Positions 13,202 through 20,992 of a DNA stretch of 20,992 bases are shown here, piece after piece (the stretch's first letter is position 1; every line of letters starts with the position of its first letter). This DNA comes from Irineochytrium annulatum (lineage: Eukaryota; Chytridiomycota; Chytridiomycetes; Chytridiales; Chytridiaceae), in contig JADGJL010000445.1 of the NCBI GenBank assembly GCA_027600665.1, forward strand, positions 1-20,992, in the 5' to 3' direction. A program made the position numbers and the translations under genes. The notes beneath the pieces were generated by a model. The model was given only the letters and a program-made list of their open reading frames with translations, ran no database searches and had not been told where the DNA came from.

Positions 13202-15525
13202 TTAAGATGTAAAAATTGAAAGTTCCGATAAAGTCTCCCGAACAGAGATCCCGACCAGTCCCGGTGTCTTCTTCAGATCCCCCAAAGCCCCGCTTATTTC
13301 CGCAAACTTCTTGTAGCAGGTCCGGCACCGCTCCACCCTTTCCTCGCGCGCAAAGTCAACCCCAGGGGAGGAATAATGGGCAGACGCGAAGACGCTCGAC
13401 ATGATGATCTGACCGAAGCTCTTGCTTAGTATCCGGATCATTCTGCAGGCTGTGACGATGTAGCTAAACAAGGAAGAGTTAAAGCTTTGCAGCGTAAGTA
13501 TCAAACACTTACTCCTCAAAAACCTCAAACAGCAGCTCATTCAGCATCGGCAGCATCATCGCCGCAATCTCCAACGTCAGCAGCCGCTGCTTCGTCTCTA
13601 GCACCCTCAAAAAATCCACCCAGACAGCCGTATCCTTGCAAGCCGAAAGCGCCTCAAACGCTGCCTTCACATTGCCCCCGCCGCCCTCATCCCACCCATA
13701 CTTGATCGCCCGCAGCGCGGCCAGCCGCGCCGTGAGGATGGAGACCATAGAGACGTGCCGGAACCCGACGGCGTCGACGACGTCGTCCTCGGTTGTGGGC
13801 GCAGGTTCCAAGTCCGCCGGTGACAAGGGCGATGGCACCGGCGGCGCGCCGTTAGAGCGCTTTGAGTCCGACGATGCGACGAATTTGGATAGGTCAAGGT
13901 TTAGCGGGCCGTCGCCCGTGCCGCTGGAGGGGATAAGGCGGGCCGGGGCGACATCCGGCGCCTCGTCGCTTTTCCGTGTTGATCGAGAGCGCTCGCGCCG
14001 GGATGGTGGAGTCCGGAGTTCGTTTGGTGCTGTGGAAGGCGTTTTCGAGCGGGAAGACGCCGGCTTTTGCGGAGTGTGTGAGGGTTTTGCTGTTCGTAGG
14101 TCAATTTCCGGACAAGCTGATGACTAACTTACTTGGGACTTCTGGGTGAACGCTGGGTGTAGATCCATTTTGCGCTGACAGCGAACATCAGCACGCTTCG
14201 AATACTAGAGTGTTTTTACCTTCAGAAGATGAGGGTGGCATAGCATCGCTTCGAAATGGTTTCAATTTCTGGACTTCGAGTGAGTCTCAACGTATAACAC
14301 CTCCAACCATCCTTACCGACGTATTCACGGCCCAAACTGTCACCATGTTCTGATCAATACTCGCTGCCACCAGCCGCCCATCATCCATCGCCTTAATATC
14401 GACGACATTCCTCCAGCTTTTCCTCACCATTTCGTGTGATCTCGCCGGCTCCCAGCTCCAAACCTGCAATCTATCAACTACAATCATAGAATCGGACGAC
14501 CCTCACCTCAAGGGACTCCTTAGCGGCCACCAACAAGTGCTGACCGCCGTGATGGAAGTCGATGCACGTCGGCGCCAAATCGAGTTGTGGCGTGGTCGAG
14601 ATGGTCTCGAACGTCTGCAGGTCGTAAAACCGCAGCCGCCGGTCGCTCAGCGCCGTCGCCAGCATGAACTCTGCCGGGTTGAACGCCAGAGACAGCACCC
14701 TCGCTCCAGGCTCCTCGTACGTCCTTAGAGCCTTCCCGGCAGTCATATCCCAGATCTTCGAACCTCGTCAGGAATCATATTCCCACGCGAGTCATAGAGT
14801 CTTAAATAATACCTTGACCATACCGTCGGCCCCTCCAGTGGCGATCCATCTCCCGTCCGGCGTGATACGAAGAACCTCGACGGCGGCGCCGTGGCCCGTG
14901 TACGTCTGTATGCAGCCCTTCTTCCGTACATCCCAAATCTTTACCACGGCGTCTTGAGATCCGGAAGCGAAAAACTCTCCAAAGGGGTGAAATTCGACAC
15001 TCCTAACGCTGGACTTGTGGCCCAGCAGCGTTCGTATGACTGTCACAAGACGCGGTCGAGTTAGTGTTCAAGTTTGAGCAAACACGTGAATGCAACCGCA
15101 TACGCGGTTACGTTACAACTGGAATCATCACGCGCATTCGTACCTTTCGAATGCTGCAAGTCCCACAGCTTGATGGCGCCGCTCGCAGAGCCCGCGATGG
15201 CAATCTCCTCCGGCCAGTCGAGCGTGACGCTTTCCACCGAGGTTGCATGACCGGTTAAGCTCTTGAGTTTCGGCGTGGCGCGGTTAGCGTACATCAAATG
15301 CAGCTGCCGGGTTGAGGAAATGCCCACTCACCAGAACGGAGCTGCTCTTTCCAACGGCCCAGAGTGTGACCCGCCGGTCCTCGCCCCCGGTGACGACGAT
15401 TCTGCCGGACTTTGGGCTTATTTTCAGGCAGCTAATCGGCGAGGTTTGAGCGGCAAGCTCATCTGCGGAGAGAGAGTCAGGGCGGTCCAGCGGCCTCACA
15501 GCTACGCACATCCGTCGTCCGCCAT
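13202..15525 (-). CDS. KATNB1: Katanin p80 subunit (WD40 plus con80)
   Basis: Katanin p80 binds and targets the p60 AAA ATPase that severs microtubules at centrosomes, basal bodies and cilia. Ten exons (15525-15510, 15462-15332, 15261-15144, 15039-14813, 14755-14507, 14463-14317, 14268-14220, 14174-14133, 14089-13513, 13463-13202) give 605 aa (human 655). The start MADDGYELAAQTSPIS fits the family. WD40 repeats fill about residues 6-300 (VVTGGEDRRVTLWAV, SLTGHATSVESV, FASGSQDAVVKIWDVRKKGC, ESLEVWSWEPARSHEM). A Ser/Pro/Arg-rich linker spans about 300-430. The con80 domain spans about 430-605 (VSILTARLAALRAIKYGW, LLFEVFEDYIVTACRMI, REERVERCRTCYKKF). Introns are 43-104 nt. The exon 2/3 junction gives VLSLTGH, which matches the human protein order. 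KATNBL1-type proteins lack WD40, so KATNB1 fits better. Confidence 0.92.
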
Positions 15526-16320
15526 CTCGGGCTTTCACAGAGGTCCAGTGTGAGTGCGATGGGAGGCCGAGCGTGTCGCGGTTGTCAACTCCAATATCGA
15601 ACTCGATCTCCGCCACCAAGCGCGGTCAGAAGGATAATCCCATAAACCGGCCCAGGAAGTGCTGGACGGCGCCGACTATGGGATGCGTAGGTGGCGGACG
15701 GAGGGACCGGGCGGCCGACTTTTTTATTTTTGTTTGTTGTAGTTCGTAGACCCACGTTTTTTGGGTTCTTTCTTCCCCAGGAGAGCGTGCCTTATGGCGG
15801 CCTCCTGACCGCTGCGACCTGCTGACGTGCGGTCGAATTTGTCGAATTACTAATATTATTGGATGCAGATATCTTAACCTTACCTTCAGTCTGCTTTCCT
15901 TCCCTCCATGTCTTTCTTCGTTCAGCTAGATTGGATTGATATGTGCTATGCTTATACTTCTCATACACAAAGGCGAATGAATTGTTGGCTCGGACGCGTC
16001 GTCTTCGATCTCTTTTCTTGCGCGAAGAACCAACCCCTTTTGACTCTCTTTACTTCGTCGACGTTGCGTTTTGGCCCTGGGTCGCGCTTTGCGTCGCGTG
16101 GGCTGAACAATCGGTTAGCATAAAAGAGATCGCTGCCAACATATTTCTTCACCTGACAATTTGCTTCCTTGCCGGCGTTGTGAACTTGGACGTCCCGGTT
16201 TTCCTTCCTCGCATTTCGTAGATATCGACCCACCCGTATAGCGTCAGTACAACGCAATTGGAATCGAGTTTACTTATAAACCACAGATGCAAAGCAAGTA
16301 CGGTGGGCTTGCCCATAACA
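15526..16320. other. Divergent intergenic region between KATNB1 and F-box gene
   Basis: The 795 bases hold both promoters. A T-rich tract lies at about 15718-15740. An open frame at 15943-16221 (plus) and a reverse-strand frame at 15961-16257 overlap and show no domain, so I do not call them. An upstream ATG at 16287, out of frame with the F-box gene, starts a short upstream frame overlapping its start. Confidence 0.45.
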
Positions 16321-18479
16321 ATGTCAATTATGGACTCTGTCGGCCTTGATGGAGCATCAATCGTCGAGAATCGAGGACTACATGTCCTTCGTGTCAGCCT
16401 CCAACTCCTCGAGGACCTCGAACCCGCCTTCAGCAAGCGGGTAGCCTCCCCGGCCGTCGATGCGATCGCGGGCGTATGGTGCGATACCGCCCTCTGCGTC
16501 TCCCGCTTTGTCCTAAACTCGCCGCCATCCTACATGATGATCGCCCTGCCGTACGGGGCGACGACGACCTCGGTCGCATCGCCGAGCACCCCGGCCCTCC
16601 AGCGGTGGTCGAACTCGACGTCGGCGTGTCGGCACGCCCTGGGGCTTCATCTGAAGGCGCTCATGGCGGTGTCGACCGCACTGAGCGGCACGGGCAAGGG
16701 CTCCAGGGGCTCATCGTCGCGGAAGAGGGACGTGCATGCGGCTATGGTCGCTATTCGGCAGGTCTTGCCTTCGTTGGCCGAAAAGCGCAGCCGTGTGGCG
16801 ACAGCTAGTTACCCGACTCAGAGAACTCTGCATTTGCCCACCGAGATTATTGAGTATGTTATCGCGATCGATTAGCATCCATACCAATATGCTTATTGTA
16901 ATATAGGGTGATTGTCTCATTCCTCTTCTCAAATAAGCCGTCGCGTGATTACCCTATAATCGATGCGACGCGAAGCACTGGCGGGCGAGCAAGCACGCGC
17001 GGATACCGAGAGCGCTCTCACGCCCGCGCAATGCAGCGGACGTTGGTCGCGGTCGCCCTCGTCAGTCGGCGATGGCACCAGGTCGCCGCCTCCCTGCCTT
17101 GGTCCGCCCCGTGTTGTCTGACGTCCCGTGCGCCCGACTTCCTTCTCGCCAGTTTGCTCAACTCCAGCGATATCAAGGCGCTGGGCCACCGCGACTCACA
17201 CCCGAACTCCCCTCTCAACCCGCCACGCGCCATCTTCTCCCTGCAGCAGGAGGCCGTGCCTCGCTTCGTCACAGCGCTCAACTTGCTCGACCATCGTCTC
17301 GCCGAGCCGAACGATTCCACGCTCCTGCGCTGCCTCGCGGATAGGTCCTGCAATCTCACCGAGCTTGGCCTTAACGTCTCGGGGCTCCGTTGGGCAACTC
17401 TTCAGGTAGTGACATTGCGATTCATTGTATTTAGATTGTGCCTGACGCGACTGAAACAGCACTTCCTGGTTCCCTGCGCCACGGAGACCGAAGATCGCCG
17501 CATCCACCATTTAAAGCTTCGAGGCACAATGGAGGTGTCCTCGGGCCCCCCAAAGCAGGTCACTCGCCTGAAACAAGCCTTCGCGCGCCTCGAGTCTTTC
17601 GCGCTCGACTTCACTGAGGCGCAAGTGACGGGCGAGATCCGCAACCGGGCCATCGCGGCCGCCCTTACGATCTTTCAGTGGCTCGGCTCCCCAACGTTCC
17701 GCAACGTCATGTTTCACGCCAACGTCCGCCTGGGCGGCGACCTCGTCATGCCCTTCCTAGACCGCTGCGTCGTGCACGAGGTCAACACGCTGCGGAATGG
17801 GGGGCTCGAGAGGCTGTGTTTGGATCGGAGCATGGTCCTCGCGCAGGACGTCTCGATGATCGCGAACGTGTTCCCGGGGTTGAGGGTGCTGTGCCTTTCA
17901 AACTCGACGCTGGGAGATCATGATCTCGCCCTCATCGTGGGAGGATGTCCGCTCCTGGAGGTAATCAACGTGTCGAGGTCGGAGGTGATGCACGGCGGCG
18001 TGCGCGCGTGCGGGAGCGCGCCGAGGCTGAGGGAGGTGTACATGGATGATCTCGGGATCCAGTCCGGCAGCGTCGGGGCGATGCTGGCCGGTCTCGGCAC
18101 GCGGCTCGAGGTGTTGTCGTTGCACAACAACTTGAAGCTCGCGAACGAGATACTGGAGGGCGTCGTGGAGCACTGCTCCGGAGGCAGCCTAAGGAGGTTA
18201 GACGTCTTCTCCGTGACGACGTGGGGGAAGGAGGTTAGGGGTAGCCCTGTGCCGGCAAGGCTCCTGCGCGGAGTGATGGATGGCTGCCGCGACCTGATTG
18301 ACTTTGTATTCGACGCCGTAGCGATGGCGGAGGTGAAGGACGCAGAGACATCGGAGGTCCTGGCGGAGGTCGTCGCGAGATTTCCAACTGTGATTGATGA
18401 CGCAATCCAGGGTAGAAGGGATATGATTGAGGGATCGCAATTGGGGAGGTTTTGGATGCAAGAGCACAGCGTCTTCTAG
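16321..18479 (+). CDS. F-box protein with C-terminal leucine-rich repeats
   Basis: F-box/LRR proteins select substrates for SCF ubiquitin ligases. Here the F-box is internal: HLPTEIIEVIVSFLF at about residues 171-185, then, after an unusually long insertion, LVAVALVSRRWHQVAASLPW at about 224-243. Intron 16854-16906 (GTATGT..ATATAG, 53 nt) falls inside the first helix. After it, irregular leucine-rich repeats follow, for example GLERLCLDRSMVL, LRVLCLSNSTL and LEVLSLHNNLKL. A possible second intron, 17406-17459 (GTAGTG..AAACAG, 54 nt), is in frame and stop-free, so the product is 701 aa unspliced or 683 aa spliced. The N-terminal 170 residues are helix-rich and I do not recognise them. Start ATG 16321 is the first in-frame ATG, but an out-of-frame upstream ATG at 16287 makes it less certain. 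Confidence 0.75.
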
Positions 18480-18948
18480 GACTTTCTGGGGAGCTGATGA
18501 GGAATAGCGACATGCACGGTGTTTAAATATTTACATGGTGGTTTCAGCAAGGCAACATGCAACCACGGTTAATACTAGAGCGTTTTGGCATGACACGATA
18601 CTAGCATGGTATGAGCACGGCGTTTCATATAATCACGATATTAGCACGGCGTTTTTATTCTTATTCATCATTTACTATAATGAGTCTGCGCTTCAGTTAC
18701 CGGAGTAGGACAAATAGATTCTGTACAGCAACCTCTAGTATAGCAAGGCCCATGAAAATACATTTGCATTTTGATATAAGGAGTTGAGAAGTGATTTGAC
18801 ATTACATGAGAAGACGATTTTGTTAGCGAAGCAGCCCGCAGTGAGGTATATCATGCAACCTTGTATCTTTATATTCTGTACAAGTCGTGTTTTCCTCATA
18901 ACAAGACACAGCAAACTATTTACAACCGGTAAAGAATAAGGCGCCGTT
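18480..18948. other. Intergenic between convergent F-box and GNAT genes, with short repeats
   Basis: The 469 bases are AT-rich and hold both 3' ends. They contain a small family of degenerate repeats (separate entry). No open frame with a domain is seen. Confidence 0.5.
18515..18654. repeat. Degenerate short repeats around CACGG(C/T)GTTT
   Basis: CACGGTGTTT occurs at 18515-18524, and CACGGCGTTT at 18616-18625 and 18645-18654. A longer unit, CACGATA(C/T)TAGCA(T/C)GG, begins at 18594 and again exactly 40 bases later at 18634. They lie just after the F-box stop codon and look like a decaying minisatellite. Confidence 0.5.
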
Positions 18949-20371
18949 TCAATACATGATGAGGAATTGCCCAATATGCCACTCCTCCCGAGGGAAGGCA
19001 TTGCACACCTTAAAGCCCCTCGCGAGGTACCAATCCACCACGTCGTTCAAAGCGAAGCAAAGTAACGCCTTCCCGCGCCACCTCGCCGCCGCCACCAGCC
19101 TGTCCAACAAAAGCGTCCCCACCCCACAGCCGCGGGCCTCCTTGCTCGTCGCGATGGCGTCCAACCACAAATACTTCCTCATAAACACGTACTCCGCCGC
19201 CCCAGCCACCTCCCCCGTCCCGATGTCAATCGCCAAGTCAACAGCGAACCGCTCATGAATGACGGAACTCAAGTCCGCCGCGACGTTCTTCGCCGCAAAT
19301 TCCTCCCGGACAACGCGCTCCGCGTTCTCGAACACGCCCAGGTCGGCCGCGGCGATGGCGGGCTCGAGATCGTCTGTGTCCGCCGCCGTGATCGTTCGGA
19401 GGATGATGTTGACGCCGCCGACCTGGATGGGGTCGGACGGGAGCGCAGGGGCCGTTTGATTAACATCGAAGTCGAGATCTTTAATGGTTCTCTTGGTAAC
19501 TGCCGAACAAGAAGTTAGATTCAGCGATAAACATTAAGGTACGGGAACGAGTGTGAAAAACTCACTGTTGAGAAAGTTGCCAAGGTTCTTCTTCTTCAAC
19601 ACCTCGATCGAGATCCCGCGGTTCTGAAACACCTTCATCTCGTGCCGCATCAGAACCTCTTTAAAAAAGTTTTTGACGCGGTTCTCCCTAACGTCGTAGC
19701 GGTTCGATAGCACGGCCTTACGCTTCTTCAGCGTCTCCTCCTTCGATAGCGGGCGGGCACGTCCCATCTGACCGCGAAGCTTGCTGGAAACATTGAGAGC
19801 GGAGTCCGCGTCGACGGAACGCCTGCGACCGCCGCTAGACAACAACGACCTCGACGCTGAGACGTCCGCCGCCGTGATGCCGGCGCGCTTCGGGGTTACA
19901 AGCGTCATGTCCTCCGACGGGCTTTGGGGCGTAGTGAGAATGCTGCTGTCTGGCGAGTACGGGAGCAAAAGTTGATCTGGCGAGGCGACGATGGTGCTCT
20001 CGGGAGAGGGCGGGACTGACATGCCGGGTGATGCGACGAATGATCCGTTAAATTGGTCGTGGTCGACAGTATCGTAAAAATCCGAGGTGTGCCGCCTGGA
20101 CGCCAAATAGTTCTTCATAACTTCACGCCTCCTACAAACGTCAGTAAATATGAGAAGAGGCGGAAATAAACACAATCATAACAAACACGTACTTTGCGTT
20201 CCAAACTTCAATCCTATGAACAACCGACATTCTCTTCAAGCGTTGGTGCGAGAATCTGAGAGATCCCAAGAACTTCCTGGTTCCTTCAACAATTGATCCT
20301 TTGGTAGAAAGCAGCTTATCGGGCGACAAATTGGTGTTCAATCCGTTGATCGACATCTTATCGGGCGACAT
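18949..20371 (-). CDS. GNAT-family N-acetyltransferase with long SP/TP-rich N-terminal region
   Basis: Exons 20371-20193, 20131-19566 and 19499-18949 give 431 aa. The C-terminal part (about 260-431) is a GNAT fold: VNIILRTITAADTDDLEPAI, YLWLDAIATSKEARGCGVG with the acetyl-CoA loop R-G-C-G-V-G at 371-376, and ALNDVVDWYLARGFKV near the end. Such enzymes move acetyl from acetyl-CoA to an amine, and the substrate cannot be told. Residues 1-250 are not recognised. They carry two SPDK motifs (2-5, 16-19), a dense run of SP/TP sites at about 95-150, basic stretches and a KNFFKEVLMRHEMKVFQNRG helix-like segment. This suggests a phosphoregulated, possibly nuclear protein (inference). Introns are 61 nt (GTACGT) and 66 nt (GTGAGT). 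The start ATG at 20371 has a good AACAATGTC context. Two genes wrongly joined is possible, but the splice phases match exactly. Confidence 0.75.
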
Positions 20372-20992
20372 TGTTGAATATTTGAAATTCTGTTTGGGCT
20401 GCAGGAGAAGAGAAACGCGTCAGAAGCGCGATCAGAACAACCGGGACGACTTAGGCGAGCTTACCAATGAGTGAGTTTGGGGTGGGGGCAAGGAGGGTTA
20501 TGGCAGCAGAAGTGGGGACTGTCGACGTAAGACAGATATGTGTAGCGGCTATTTTGGGTCCGAACGTTATTCTTGGTCGGAAAGATCTACCAAATACTCA
20601 CGAGAAGGGGAGAATATTGAAAAGTGTAGAGAAGCCAAGTCGGTAAATGATCCGCGACAAAATGCCTGTTCCAGACGAAGATATGAGCGATCACGCCATA
20701 ATTACCTTTAGTACTCACGTTGTATAATAAATGTGGGCGGGTGCAAAGCGAGTTGTGCGGGCTTCGACAAAAGAGTCTCGCTGGAAGTTGCGACGGGTTG
20801 TCGCGGGCTTTGATTTTAATGCTGCTCGAGTAGGAACCTTAGTGATCACATATTGTAGAGCCCGATCGCTTGAACACTCACGGAAGTGGAGGAGGAACGA
20901 GAGAAGGCACTTCGGAGGGTCGGAAAAGGGGAGAAACTTCGAGAGAAGAAGCGGAGGGACTCGATGGGAAGGGGGTTGTTGGGGAGGAGGTG
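20372..20992 (-). promoter_or_regulatory. Spliced 5' leader and promoter side of the GNAT gene
   Basis: Just upstream of the start is a clear intron at 20464-20399 (GTAAGC donor, CTTCTGACG branch, pyrimidine tract, CTGCAG acceptor), leaving 27 bases of exon before the ATG. Further up are three exact GTGAGT donors on the minus strand beginning at 20881, 20718 and 20601, each followed by a plausible AG acceptor. The joined leader has no ATG-started frame that I can support, so it is probably untranslated. Alternative first exons are equally possible. The last 100 bases are purine-rich on the plus strand. Confidence 0.5.

Noticed and set aside
12836..13219. 127-aa open frame after KGD2
   Set aside because: It has no domain and biased composition, and it overlaps the end of katanin p80.
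15943..16257. Overlapping open frames on both strands upstream of the F-box gene
   Set aside because: They are antisense to each other, show no recognisable motif, and sit in a promoter or 5' UTR.

Overview
The window is eukaryotic nuclear DNA, most likely from an early-diverging, zoosporic (chytrid-like) fungus. Protein-coding genes are broken by many short introns (39 to 108 nt, mostly 40 to 65) with GT..AG ends and CTAAC/CTGAC-type branch sites. The proteins look fungal: TORC2 Sin1, a Ycf1-type ABCC transporter and mitochondrial Kgd2. A katanin p80 subunit with WD40 and con80 domains fits a lineage that keeps a flagellum and basal body; that taxonomic step is inference.

I rebuilt eight genes by matching reading frames across introns, and the exon sums are whole codons throughout. 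Left to right: (1) NOC3-like ribosome biogenesis factor, minus, 66-905, cut by the left edge inside an intron. (2) V-ATPase Vo subunit f / RNASEK-like membrane protein, minus, 1600-2013. (3) TORC2 subunit SIN1, plus, 2116-4941, whose first intron appears to be GC-AG. (4) Full-length ABCC (MRP/Ycf1-type) transporter, minus, 5099-10363, 17 exons, 1,493 aa. (5) KGD2, the E2 of 2-oxoglutarate dehydrogenase, plus, 10882-12653. (6) Katanin p80 (KATNB1), minus, 13202-15525. (7) F-box/LRR-like protein, plus, 16321-18479. (8) GNAT acetyltransferase with a long SP/TP-rich N-terminal region, minus, 18949-20371, with a probably spliced 5' leader reaching the right edge.

After the first two genes, which are tandem on the minus strand, orientation alternates strictly, giving divergent pairs (2/3 separated by only 102 bp, 4/5, 6/7) and convergent pairs (3/4, 5/6, 7/8). 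The genes are unrelated housekeeping or regulatory functions and do not form a pathway. Genes 2, 3 and 4 all concern vacuole or membrane and growth control, which may be chance.

I see no CRISPR, tRNA, rRNA, transposon or virus-derived sequence, and no convincing new multi-gene system. The most useful oddities are the GC-AG intron hiding the SIN1 N-terminus, very small introns cutting ABC-transporter motifs, stop-free 3n introns, an F-box with a long internal insertion, the unrecognised GNAT fusion with a multi-intron leader, and several palindromes or short repeats between genes.
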